A stretch of DNA of 64,000 nt, from contig NZ_BOOP01000031.1 of the NCBI RefSeq assembly GCF_016863295.1, positions 62,001-126,000 on the forward strand, written 5' to 3'. The notes under the pieces were generated by a model. It was not told where the DNA came from. It saw only the letters and a list, made by a program, of their open reading frames with translations, and ran no database searches. Origin of the DNA: Planotetraspora phitsanulokensis. GTDB taxonomy: Bacteria; Actinomycetota; Actinomycetes; Streptosporangiales; Streptosporangiaceae. The stretch's first letter is position 1. Each line of letters starts with the position of its first letter. Shown here one piece after another: positions 40,288 to 49,100 of this stretch. Position numbers and translations under genes: made by a program.

Positions 40288-41517
40288 ATGGCGAGGACAC
40301 GGCTGCCGGCCGCACTGGCGCATCACGACCTGAGGCTGTTCTTCATCGGGGAGTCGGCGTCGTTGCTGGGCTCGTCGATGGCGACGGTCGCGGTGACCTT
40401 CGCCGTGCTCGACGGAGGAGGGATCGAGGCCGACCTCGGCTTCGTGATGGCGGCGCGGATCGTCCCCATGGTGGTCCTGATGCTCGTGGGCGGCGCGGTC
40501 GCCGACCGGTTCGGGCCCCGCCGGGTCATGGTCGTCTCCGACGTGCTGCGCTGCGCCGTGCAGGCCGTGCTGGCCGTCTTGCTGCTGACAGGACGGCCCG
40601 CCGTCTGGACGTTCGTGGTGCTGCTTGCGATGTGGGGAGCGGGCGAGTCGTTCTACGCCCCCGCGCGGGGTGCGCTCATCCCGGAGATCGCGGCCTCGGG
40701 CGAGCCGTACGAAGACAAGCTGCGTGACGCCAACGCGCTGGCCGGTATGGCCGGGTCACTGGCGTCCGTCGCGGGGCCGGCGCTCGCCGGGCTCGCCGTG
40801 GCGACGGCCGGCTCCGGCGTGGTCGTCGCGGTCGACGCGCTCACGTATGTGGTCAGCGCCGTGGCTCTCCTCACCCTGCGCGTCCAGGAGCGACCCTCGC
40901 GGGCGGCGGGCCCCGGGGGAGGGGCCGCGGCGTTGCTCGAAGGCTGGGCGCAGTTCCGGTCGAGGACCTGGCTGTGGGTGACGACGTTGCAGTTCACGCT
41001 GTTCAACCTGCTCGTATGGGCGCCGTTCCTCGTGCTCGGACCGGTCGTGGCGCACGAGCGTCTCGGCGGTGCCCGCGACTGGGGGGTGATCATGGCGTTC
41101 TACGGCTCGGGCGCGGTCGTGGGCGGCCTGGCGTCGCTGGGCGGCCGCACCCCGCGCCGGCCGCTCGTCGTCGCGACGGTCGCCACGGCGGGCTGGGCCC
41201 TACCCTCGGGCGCCATCGCCGCGGGCCTCCCGGTGCTGCCCGTGGCCGGGGCCGCGTTCGTGGCCGGGATCGGCTCGGCGGTCTGCGGGATGCTCTACGC
41301 GACCACCAACCAGCGGCACGTGCCGGCCGAGGTCATGGCCCGGATCACCTCCCTCACCACCGTGGGGGCGTTCGCCCTCGGGCCGCTCGGCCTGGCCCTG
41401 GCCGGTCCGGTGGCCGCCCTGGCCGGGACCACGGCCGTGCTGGGATTCGGGGCGATCTGGCAGATCACCACCGGCCTGGCCGTGCTCGCCGTACCGGACG
41501 TGCGGAGGCTCGGGTGA
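40288..41517 (+). CDS. MFS exporter (12-TM, enterobactin/macrolide-efflux type)
   Basis: A 409-residue permease. HDLRLFFIGESASLLGSSMA at the N-terminus, GGAVADRFGPRRVMVVSDVL (motif A) and ESFYAPARGALIPEI are typical of the MFS_3 subfamily, which includes macrolide and siderophore exporters. Twelve helices can be counted. The palindrome at 40228 probably controls it. Neighbours give no hint about substrate. Confidence 0.9.
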   Translation: MARTRLPAALAHHDLRLFFIGESASLLGSSMATVAVTFAVLDGGGIEADLGFVMAARIVPMVVLMLVGGAVADRFGPRRVMVVSDVLRCAVQAVLAVLLLTGRPAVWTFVVLLAMWGAGESFYAPARGALIPEIAASGEPYEDKLRDANALAGMAGSLASVAGPALAGLAVATAGSGVVVAVDALTYVVSAVALLTLRVQERPSRAAGPGGGAAALLEGWAQFRSRTWLWVTTLQFTLFNLLVWAPFLVLGPVVAHERLGGARDWGVIMAFYGSGAVVGGLASLGGRTPRRPLVVATVATAGWALPSGAIAAGLPVLPVAGAAFVAGIGSAVCGMLYATTNQRHVPAEVMARITSLTTVGAFALGPLGLALAGPVAALAGTTAVLGFGAIWQITTGLAVLAVPDVRRLG

Positions 41518-41547
41518 GCGCGCGCCCACACCCGTCGTCCCGGACCG

Positions 41548-42525
41548 TCAGAAGCCCTCCGGCGCGTGGGGCACGTAGTGCTCCCCGAGCCGCTCGAGTT
41601 CGCCGGCGTCGAGCCGCAGGTCGACCGAGGCGATCGCGTCGGTGAGATGCTCGATCTTCGTCACGCCGACGATCGGCGCGGTGACCGCCGGCTGATGGTG
41701 CAGCCAGGCGAGGGCGACCTGGGCGCGGGTGACTCCCCGCTCCGCGGCGATTGCGCCGACGGTCTCGGCGATCCTCCGGTCGGACTCCTCCGCCTGCTGG
41801 TAGAGCCTGCTGCCGAACGCGTCGGTCTCGCTCCGCCGGGTGGTGGCGTCCCAGTCGCGGGTGAGGCGCCCGCGCGCCAGCGGGCTCCACGGCAGCACCC
41901 CGACGCCCTGGTCGAGGCAGAACGGAAGCATCTCCCGCTCCTCCTCCCGCATGAGCAGGTTGTACTGGTCCTGCATCGACACGAAGCGGGTCCAGCCGTT
42001 GAGATCGGCGGTGTACTGCGCCTGGGCGAACTGCCAGGCCCACATGGACGAGGCGCCGATGTAGCGGACCTTTCCCGCCCGGACGAGATCGTGGAGCGCC
42101 TCCATCGTCTCCTCGATCGGCACGTTCGGGTCGTGCCGGTGGATCTGGTAGAGGTCGATGTAGTCCGTGTTCAGCCGCCGCAGGCTCTCATCGGCCTGGG
42201 TGAGGATCGCGGCGCGCGACAGGCCGCCTCCGTTCGGCCCGGGACCCATCCGGCCGTGGACCTTCGTGGCGATGACCACCTCGTCGCGCTTGGCGAACTC
42301 GCCCACGAGCCTCCCGGTGATCTCCTCGCTGGTTCCGGCCGAGTAGACGTTGGCGGTGTCGAAGGTGGTGATGCCGGCCTCGACCGCCTGCCGGATGAGC
42401 GGCCTGGCCTGGTCGAGGTCGAGCGACCAGGCATGGGTGCCCCGATTCGGGTCGCCGAAGCTCATGCACCCCAGCACCACCTTCGAGACCTCGAGCCCGG
42501 AGGTGCCCAGACGCGCGTATTCCAC
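41548..42525 (-). CDS. Aldo/keto reductase
   Basis: A 325-residue (beta/alpha)8 NADPH-dependent oxidoreductase: YARLGTSGLEVSKVVLGCMS start, catalytic Asp/Tyr in TTFDTANVYSAGTSEEITG, Lys in VVIATKVHGRMG and His in DLYQIHRHDP. LPFCLDQGVGVLPWSPLARG is the conserved later block. GTG 42525 is preferred because GGGAG lies 5 nt upstream; ATG 42537 is possible. It converges on the MFS gene 30 nt away. Belongs to the YajO/PhdYeFN-like group acting on aldehydes; substrate unknown. Confidence 0.92.
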   Translation of the reverse strand: MEYARLGTSGLEVSKVVLGCMSFGDPNRGTHAWSLDLDQARPLIRQAVEAGITTFDTANVYSAGTSEEITGRLVGEFAKRDEVVIATKVHGRMGPGPNGGGLSRAAILTQADESLRRLNTDYIDLYQIHRHDPNVPIEETMEALHDLVRAGKVRYIGASSMWAWQFAQAQYTADLNGWTRFVSMQDQYNLLMREEEREMLPFCLDQGVGVLPWSPLARGRLTRDWDATTRRSETDAFGSRLYQQAEESDRRIAETVGAIAAERGVTRAQVALAWLHHQPAVTAPIVGVTKIEHLTDAIASVDLRLDAGELERLGEHYVPHAPEGF

Positions 42526-42537
42526 AAGTGCTCCCAT

Positions 42538-42871
42538 CTCGATGCCCTACTCGATCAGAATAGGCAGGCGTAGAACGGTGGAACGGGGTGGCTGTCGACT
42601 GGGCGGCCGGACGCTCGTTCGTCCTGGTCGACGATGAGACCGGTACCGATCCCGTGTTCTGGGGGATGCGGCCGAAGGGGGCATGCCGATCACGTCGCCG
42701 CCGTGCCGACTCCTCCGGAGGGCTACGTGCCGGAACCGCACACCGGCGGGCCCGAGGTCGTCCAGCCACGCGCCGACTATGACGACGACGAATGAGGAGT
42801 GGGATCGCCTCGGTATGCGGTGCCCAGGTTCGCCGCGCTCGACGAGCAAAGGCTCAGCGACGATCTGAGCG
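42538..42871 (+). other. Region without a secure gene; possible decayed small gene
   Basis: One plus-strand frame from GTG 42588 reads AVDWAAGRSFVLVDDETGTD then PVFWGM. About 95 nt on, the next frame reads ADHVAAVPTPPEGYVPEP and ends PRADYDDDE at the TGA of 42793-42795. Both stretches have protein-like composition and could be one small gene with a frameshift near 42675-42684. Nothing else is supported here. Confidence 0.3.
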
Positions 42872-43252
42872 TCATCGTGTCTGGCCGCTCGTCGAGGTGA
42901 CGGGTGTGGCTCGGCCGGGTTCCCGGTGCGCGCCCCACGCCAGGATGCCCGCGGCCAACAGCGCCAGGAGGAGCAGGAGCGTCCCGAGTCGCAGGCAGAT
43001 TGTGGCACGCCTGCCCCGATCGGGGGCGAATGCCCGGTAACTGTCGAGCCGCGACTGCACCCCTGCCCACAGAAGCACGATTCCTGTGACCAGCATCGCA
43101 CCGGTGGTGGTGACCGCGACGGCGTCTGGGCCGGTGCCACCCGCCGTGAGCAGCACTGAGACCACGGCGTTCCCCAGCCCGAGGAGTACTGAGATCACCT
43201 GGAGAAGATCGGCGGACCGCCCGGTCGCCTCCCAGAAGGAGCGTTGCGCCAT
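42872..43252 (-). CDS. Three-helix membrane protein, third gene of the GTPase operon
   Basis: A 126-residue protein of unknown family with three membrane segments: LLQVISVLLGLGNAVVSVLL, TTTGAMLVTGIVLLWAGVQS and LGTLLLLLALLAAGILAWGA, and a soluble C-terminal tail. A longer open frame extends upstream but is not needed: ATG 43252 lies 8 nt after the stop of the preceding gene. Co-transcribed with another small membrane protein and a GTPase. Confidence 0.65.
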   Translation of the reverse strand: MAQRSFWEATGRSADLLQVISVLLGLGNAVVSVLLTAGGTGPDAVAVTTTGAMLVTGIVLLWAGVQSRLDSYRAFAPDRGRRATICLRLGTLLLLLALLAAGILAWGAHREPGRATPVTSTSGQTR

Positions 43253-43260
43253 TGGGCCGC

Positions 43261-43713
43261 TCACCGGTCCAGGGGAAGCCGGCCGAAGCGCATCTCCACC
43301 ATCTGCGCCATCTCCCGGCTCCACCGCTCGGTCTCCACCAGTGCCCCGATTCGGGGCCGGAGCATCTCCGTGGCCTCCGCGAACCGCCGCCGGTCTCGGT
43401 CCAGCCGCCGCCGCGCCGGGCGCAGCAGCCAGCGCCACGCGGCCAGGGCCCAGGCGCACGCGAACGCCACGACAGTCAGGAGCCAGGCGAAGACCGTCTG
43501 GCCGTGAGCCGCGACGGTCGCGTCGCCGGAGATGTACAGGCCCAGCCCGCCGAGGACGGCGATCGCCAGCAGCAGGGGTATCCAGGACAGGAATTTCGCG
43601 ACGTCGTGCCGGAACGTGTGCGTGTCGATTTGAGCGCGCAGGCTCTCCAGCCATTCCAGGTCGCGTATGAACGCCTCTGTGCCCGGTCCGGGCGCCCGCC
43701 CTCCGCCGGTCAC
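43261..43713 (-). CDS. Membrane protein with two helices, second gene of the GTPase operon
   Basis: A 150-residue protein of unknown family. Two central membrane helices (FLSWIPLLLAIAVLGGLGLY and QTVFAWLLTVVAFACAWALA) are flanked by a charged N-terminal helix (FIRDLEWLESLRAQIDTHTF) and a long basic/acidic C-terminal coil (RRRLDRDRRRFAEATEMLRP). The GTG start overlaps the GTPase stop by GTGA, so it is translationally coupled to it, which suggests a physical complex between the GTPase and this membrane protein. Confidence 0.7.
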   Translation of the reverse strand: MTGGGRAPGPGTEAFIRDLEWLESLRAQIDTHTFRHDVAKFLSWIPLLLAIAVLGGLGLYISGDATVAAHGQTVFAWLLTVVAFACAWALAAWRWLLRPARRRLDRDRRRFAEATEMLRPRIGALVETERWSREMAQMVEMRFGRLPLDR

Positions 43714-44600
43714 AGCCGCTCACCCAGCACGGACAGGAAGTGGCGGGACAGCGACCGGGAATCCGCCTGGTCCATCTTCGGCCGCGCGGTCAGCTCGGTT
43801 CCGAAGGCGTAGTTCTCCAGCATGCAGGAGAAGGGAACGACGTCGACCCGCAACTTCTGCTTCCCGACCTGGCTGGTCAGCGCCTCGAGTATGTCGGTGA
43901 ACTGGTGCGACAACTTGGCGATGTCCGCGTCGGAGGACTCGGCGCCGCCGGGAATGTAGTGGTCGCGGGCTTCGCCGATCCGGTCCCAGTACAGGTCGGT
44001 CTTGGTCACCGCCAGGATCAGCCAGACCGGCCCGTCCGACCGGTGCCACGCGTTGCCGAGCAGCCGGCAGACGCGGGCGAACGTCCGGTTCTCGTCGCCC
44101 AACTTGCGGCGGCGCAACGCGGCGAGGTCTATCCGGCCGCCCGCCTCCCGGGTCTGGGCGGCGAATTCGATCGCCTCCTTCTCCCAGAACCTGTCGTAGC
44201 CGAAGGCGACCGTGTAGACGACCCCGGACGGGTAGAACCCGTCGCTGAGCAGCCGGTCCAGTTCGACGTCCCGCTCGTAGCTGGCCTGGCCGGGCGGGAC
44301 GTGCAGATGGATCCTCCGGGTGCCCCGGGGCGTGGTGACGTCCAGCCGATGCAACTCGGCCTCCTCGCTGCGCCTGGGCGGGTCGGCGCCGCTCGGGTCA
44401 TGGCGGGTCAGCGCCTTGACCATGCAGGACTTTCCGGATCCGCCCGCGCCCGCCAGCATCACGGCCGCGTCAGGCGCACGCAGCCGGGACATGAGGGGCG
44501 CGGAGCGGACGGTCACCGAGTCGGGCGGTTGCTGTACCACAGCGTCGACCGCCCGGTCCCATCCGGCGCGGACGTCATCCCAGGACCGCAATCTGCTCAT
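43710..44600 (-). CDS. Ras-like P-loop GTPase of unassigned family
   Basis: A 296-residue P-loop protein. Walker A/G1 is GAGGSGKS at 51-58; a G3-like segment HLHVPPGQASYERD (P-x-G-Q instead of D-x-x-G) follows; G4 is TKTD in LILAVTKTDLYWDR, so guanine specificity is likely. About 50 residues precede the G domain. The D-to-P change in G3 hints at altered hydrolysis, as in some regulatory small GTPases. GGAGAG lies 6 nt before ATG 44600. It heads an operon with two small membrane proteins; a GTP-switched membrane process, possibly a conflict system, is inferred. No named family is claimed. Confidence 0.75.
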   Translation of the reverse strand: MSRLRSWDDVRAGWDRAVDAVVQQPPDSVTVRSAPLMSRLRAPDAAVMLAGAGGSGKSCMVKALTRHDPSGADPPRRSEEAELHRLDVTTPRGTRRIHLHVPPGQASYERDVELDRLLSDGFYPSGVVYTVAFGYDRFWEKEAIEFAAQTREAGGRIDLAALRRRKLGDENRTFARVCRLLGNAWHRSDGPVWLILAVTKTDLYWDRIGEARDHYIPGGAESSDADIAKLSHQFTDILEALTSQVGKQKLRVDVVPFSCMLENYAFGTELTARPKMDQADSRSLSRHFLSVLGERL

Positions 44601-44668
44601 GCGTTCTCTCCGCCCCGCAAGCTCTGCTCAGCAAAGCAGACCGCATACGGACGGACACGGCATTCCTT

Positions 44669-44687
44669 CAACTTCGGGATCAAGTTG
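44669..44687. promoter_or_regulatory. Inverted repeat upstream of the GTPase operon
   Basis: CAACTT-CGGGATC-AAGTTG, perfect 6-bp arms, 68 nt upstream of the GTPase start in a 238-bp gap that has no gene. Confidence 0.35.
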
Positions 44688-44838
44688 TTAAGGTGCGGGC
44701 GCGCCCGAAGATTTCCGGGCAAGCGCGTTCACCCAGTCCCACCGCCGGCGAGCCCGTCAGCACCAGGACGGCGGCGACAGCCACCCACCGCCACACCCAT
44801 GCCCGGGATGCCGGCCGAGCCTGAAGATCGATATCCGA

Positions 44839-45810
44839 TCATGCGCCTCGCGCGTGCTCCACGCGTTCGAGGCGGGCGAGCCGGGCCGGCGTCGGCCACC
44901 GCACGTCGTGGACGAGATCGAGCTTCTCGAAGATCCAGATGAGCCGGGCCGAAATGTCGATCTGGCCGGGCCGTACACCGTGCCGGGCACACGTCGGGTC
45001 GGCGTGGTGCAGGTTGTGCCATGACTCGCCCATGCTCAGGATCGCCAGTGGCCAGAAGTTCGCCGACTTGTCCCGCGTGGTGAACGGCCGGTCGCCGATC
45101 ATGTGGCAGATCGAGTTGACCGACCAGGTGACGTGGTGGAGCAACGCGATCCGGACCAGGCCGGCCCAGAAGAAGGCGGTCACCGCCCCCCACCACGACC
45201 AGGTGAGCAGGCCACCGAGGACGGCCGGAAGGATCATCGTGGCGGCGGTCAACGGACCGAACAGCCGGTGGACCAGGCGAATGTCCCGGTCGGAGAGCAG
45301 GTCGGGGATGAACCGCCGCTGGTTGGTCAGGTCACGGTCGAGTACCCAGCCCAGGTGGGCGTGCCAGAAGCCGCGCGCCAACGCTGCCGGAGAGGTGCCG
45401 AACAGCCATGGTGAGTGCGGGTCGCCCTCCTTGTCGGAGAAGGCGTGGTGACGGCGGTGGTCGGCGACCCAGTGCAGGATCGGGCCCTGAACCGCCATGC
45501 TGCCGACCACCGCCAGCGCGACCCGGAGGCTGCGGCGGGACTTGAAGGCGCCATGGGTGAAATAGCGGTGGAAGCCGACCGTCACGCCGAGGCACGTCAC
45601 CGTGTAGAAGAACGCGGCGAGGATGACGTCGACCCAGCCGAGCCCCCATCCCCAGGCGACCGGCACGGCCACCAGCACCGCCAGCAGCGGCACCGCGACG
45701 AAGAGGTAGACCGCCACATGTGCTGGAAGCGGACGCCTGCCGTCGAGGATCGGTTTCGGACCGGGCACGGTCCCCTCTGCCGACATTGGCTGGGCAACGA
45801 CATCGGCCAT
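44839..45810 (-). CDS. Acyl-CoA/acyl-lipid delta-9-type fatty acid desaturase
   Basis: A 323-residue integral membrane di-iron enzyme. The three histidine boxes are complete: HRYFTH at 81-86, HRRHH at 118-122 and HNLHH at 262-266. About four to five membrane helices surround them (HVAVYLFVAVPLLAVLVAVP, AATMILPAVLGGLLTWSWWG). The H-x4-H, H-x2-H-H, H-x2-H-H order is that of the stearoyl-CoA desaturase class, so it should introduce a double bond into saturated acyl chains, as in membrane fluidity adaptation. No ferredoxin or reductase gene is adjacent. Confidence 0.93.
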   Translation of the reverse strand: MADVVAQPMSAEGTVPGPKPILDGRRPLPAHVAVYLFVAVPLLAVLVAVPVAWGWGLGWVDVILAAFFYTVTCLGVTVGFHRYFTHGAFKSRRSLRVALAVVGSMAVQGPILHWVADHRRHHAFSDKEGDPHSPWLFGTSPAALARGFWHAHLGWVLDRDLTNQRRFIPDLLSDRDIRLVHRLFGPLTAATMILPAVLGGLLTWSWWGAVTAFFWAGLVRIALLHHVTWSVNSICHMIGDRPFTTRDKSANFWPLAILSMGESWHNLHHADPTCARHGVRPGQIDISARLIWIFEKLDLVHDVRWPTPARLARLERVEHARGA

Positions 45811-46064
45811 CAGGTCACCTTTGCTCCGCAGTGTTAGGCAGACCTTAGCCCGCCGGAGCGTCCGGGACTCCGCTGTCTGGCGAACCGTGGTGGGTCAGCA
45901 CATGAACGCGCCGTACGGCGAGATCTCTGGACGGAGGCTGCGAACCTGCGCACGCCCGGAGGAAGCCGTCGTCACCACTCAGCGAGCAGTGTCGACGAGA
46001 GCCGGGGACGCCGCCAGAAACCGGCCCCCTCGCTCGAAGAGGAAGACCGGTTTCGGCGGGGAGA

Positions 46065-46093
46065 GCGCGGTCCGGCTCGGGGCCGGACCGCGC
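46065..46093. terminator. Terminator hairpin after the large subtilase gene
   Basis: GCGCGGTCCGGC (46065-46076), loop TCGGG, GCCGGACCGCGC (46082-46093): perfect 12-bp stem 12 nt beyond the stop codon. The rest of the gap up to the desaturase (45811-46064) shows no gene. Confidence 0.75.
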
Positions 46094-46105
46094 CGCCGTG
46101 AGACG

Positions 46106-49100
46106 TCAGCCGGCGCGGTACGCCCGGATGATCGTCTGATCGATGCCGCTGCCACCGCCGGCGGCGGCCTTCACCCGCAGTGAGACCGCCTGCCCGGACG
46201 CGGCCGCCGGCAGATCGGCCTGGTAGACGTCCCCGTCGGCGTGGACCCGGGCCGGGCGCCAGGTGGCCCCGTCGTCGGTCGAGCTCCACACCTGGAACGA
46301 GGTGATCCGCTGGGCCGGCACACCCGCCGCCTGCCTGACGCTGAACGCCGCCTGCGCGCCTGTCGGGTGGTTGGCGGGGTCCAGCGGCAGCGCGTAGTCG
46401 ACGGACAGCAGGGGCAGCGGGACGCTCCCCGTGCCGCTCGGGCCGGCCGAACGGAACGTCCACGAGGTGGTGACCCGGGTGGAGACCGGCAGCACCAGGC
46501 CGGTCGCGACGTCCAAGGTCAGCCGGTAGTCCGCCGCCTTCTCCGGCACGGCGAAGTCGGCGCGTGTGGCGGCCTGTTCGCCGACGAGTTTCCCGTCCCG
46601 ATGGAGCGACAGCGTGCGGGTGACCCCGATGGTGCCGCCCGCGAGACAGTCGGCCCGCTGGTGCCGGTCGGTGAGCATGACCAGGTCGACGTGCAGGTTG
46701 CCACGGGTCCTGGCCGGCGGCGAGGCGCAGCCGTACTCCGCCCCGGCCGGGTCGTCGTACCAGTCGGAGTGCAGCGGTTGCCGCGCCCAGACCTTGGCCT
46801 GCCGGCTGCCGGGCGGGTAGCTGCGCGCGCCCTCCTGGGCGAGGAGGCTGCCGTAGATCCCCTCGTCCTGCCACAGGAACCCGGGGGAGACGTAGTCGGT
46901 GCGAGCCGCCGGCAGGTCGTAGGTGCGGTTCTGGGTCAGGTACCACCCGTCGGGGGTGTACCCGTACCGCCGGAGCGAGGTGACCATCCCGGGCGAGTCC
47001 ATCTGGCTGAACCGCTGGTCGATCCGCGCGAGCCCGGCCTGCTCGGCCTTGGTCACCCGGTACGCCGGATCGGCGGGGACGCCGTCGCCGAACTGCCGGA
47101 TCAGGTCGTAATGGTACGGGGCGGCCGTGTTCTCCGGCGATTCCAGGCCGAACGCCGTGTAGGCGCGGATGCTCCCGATCCCGGGGCGCCGCAACTGCCC
47201 AATGGACAGACTCGCCTTCTCGCCCCAGCCGGAGACGACGTCGTACCAGGTCAGGCCGCCCCGCGAGGTCTGCATGTAGGTGAAATCGGCAGTGGTGGTC
47301 CTGGTGGGGACGCCGTCGACCGACGCCGTCACCCGCTTGGCCTGTGCGGGGTCCAGCTTCATTGTCCGGTCGGCGCCGACGGTGACGTCGGTGTCGCCGA
47401 CGAAGGTCCCCCACTGCTCGCTGGTCTCGGGGTCGTACGCGGAGTAGGCGCCGGTCACGGCGTACCGGCCGGCCGGTACGCGCAGCGTGGCGGTCTCCCC
47501 GGGGGAGAGGAACGCGCCGCCCCCGTACATCAGCGGGTCGTCGAGGTTGGTCACCAGCACGTTGACCCAGTCCGACGCGGTAGGTGACATGTCCGGCATG
47601 TCGACTGTGTTGATGGTCAGGTCGTAGCTGGGCGGCTCGACGTAGAAGGTCACCGGGGTGCTCGCGACGAGCTTCCCGCCAGTGGTGCGGGCGGTGACGG
47701 TGGCGGTGTACAGGCCGGGCTCGCCGGTGAACGCCGAGCGGGCGATCCGCAGGGTCGTGCCGCCGGGCATGCCGCGGCTGAGCCGCACCCGGTTCGCCGA
47801 CAAGGACGCGGCGCCGCGTGGCCCGGCCCTACCGACGTGGTCGGCGACCGTGACGCCGAGGTCGAGGGTGACGGCCGCCGGGGACGGGTCGCCGGTCCAG
47901 CCGAGCTCCGCCTCGGCGGTTCCCGACTGGGGGTGACGGAACGTGCCGAGGGCGACCACCGGCTGGTCGCTGACCGGACCGGACAGCGCCCGTGCCGCGT
48001 TGAGCCGGCCCGCTCCGACGGCGTACGGGTCCGCGCCGGGCAGTGGGTCTGCGGCGCCGACGAGCGCGGCCTTGAGCCGGTCCGCCTTCCATTCGGGGTG
48101 CCGCTGGGCGAGGAGCGCCGCGGCGCCCGCGACGTGCGGGGTGGCCATCGAGGTGCCGGACGAGGAGACGTAGTACGCGTCGACGGGCGGGCCCAGCGTG
48201 GTGCCCGCGGCCCGGGCCGCGACGATGTCGACGCCAGGCGCGACCAGTTCCGGCTTTGCCGCCCGCGTGTTCATCAGCGGTCCGCGGCTGGAGAAGTCCG
48301 CCAGCCGGTCGGAGCCGTCGACGGCGCCGACGGTCAACGCGCCCGCGGCGGCTCCGGGTGAGGTGACCGCGCCGCCGGTGTTGCCCGCCGCGATGACGAA
48401 CAGCGCGCCGGTCTGTTCGGTCAGTGCGTCGACGGCGAGCGAGAGCGGGTCGGTTCCGTCGCTCGGATCCGTGCCGCCGAGGCTCATGTTGACCACGTCG
48501 GCCCGGGAGGCGGCCCACTCCATGCCGGCGATGATCTGCGAGTCCGTGCCGAAGCCGTCGTCGCCGAGGACCTTGCCGACGAGCAGGCGGGCGTCCGGCG
48601 CGACGCCGCGGCGCTCGCCGTGAGAGGCGGCTCCGGTGCCGGCGATGGTCGCCGCGACGTGGGTGCCGTGGCCCTTGTGGTCCACGGCGTCGCCGCCGTC
48701 GACGGTGAAGTCGGCCCGGTCGACGACCCGGCCGGCCAGGTCCGGATGGGTGAAGTCGGCGCCGGTGTCGAGGACGGCGACGCGGGCGCCCTTGCCGGTG
48801 TAGCCGGATTTCCAGGCCTGTGGCGCGGCGACCTGGCTCAGGTTGCGGTCGAGCCCGGTGGCGCCGAACCCGGTGGTGCCGAGGGCGGTGGCGCCGAGGG
48901 CGGTGCTGGCGAGTGCAGTGGCACCGAGCGCGGTGGTGCCGAGCCCCGAGGTGTCGAGCGCGGTGGCCTCGACCTTGCGGTCGAGCCAGACCTTCGTGGC
49001 CCCGGCGAGGAGGGGGCTCGCGGCCAGCTTGGCGGTGGCCGCTCCCTTCTTCGGGATGTGCCCGGCGACGGCGCCGATGCTCGGCAGCGGCCGTACGCCG

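Noticed and set aside
42792-43040. Plus-strand open frame of 82 codons
   Set aside because: Antisense to the small membrane protein gene at 42872, which has clear helices and operon context.
45831-45850. TTAGGCAGACCTTAG resembling an iron-regulator box upstream of the desaturase
   Set aside because: The arms do not match each other (TTAGG needs CCTAA, but CCTTA is present) and it is too short for a DtxR/IdeR site.
48851-48964. Tandem repeats considered as a CRISPR array
   Set aside because: Units are contiguous, imperfect, without spacers and in frame within a protease gene.
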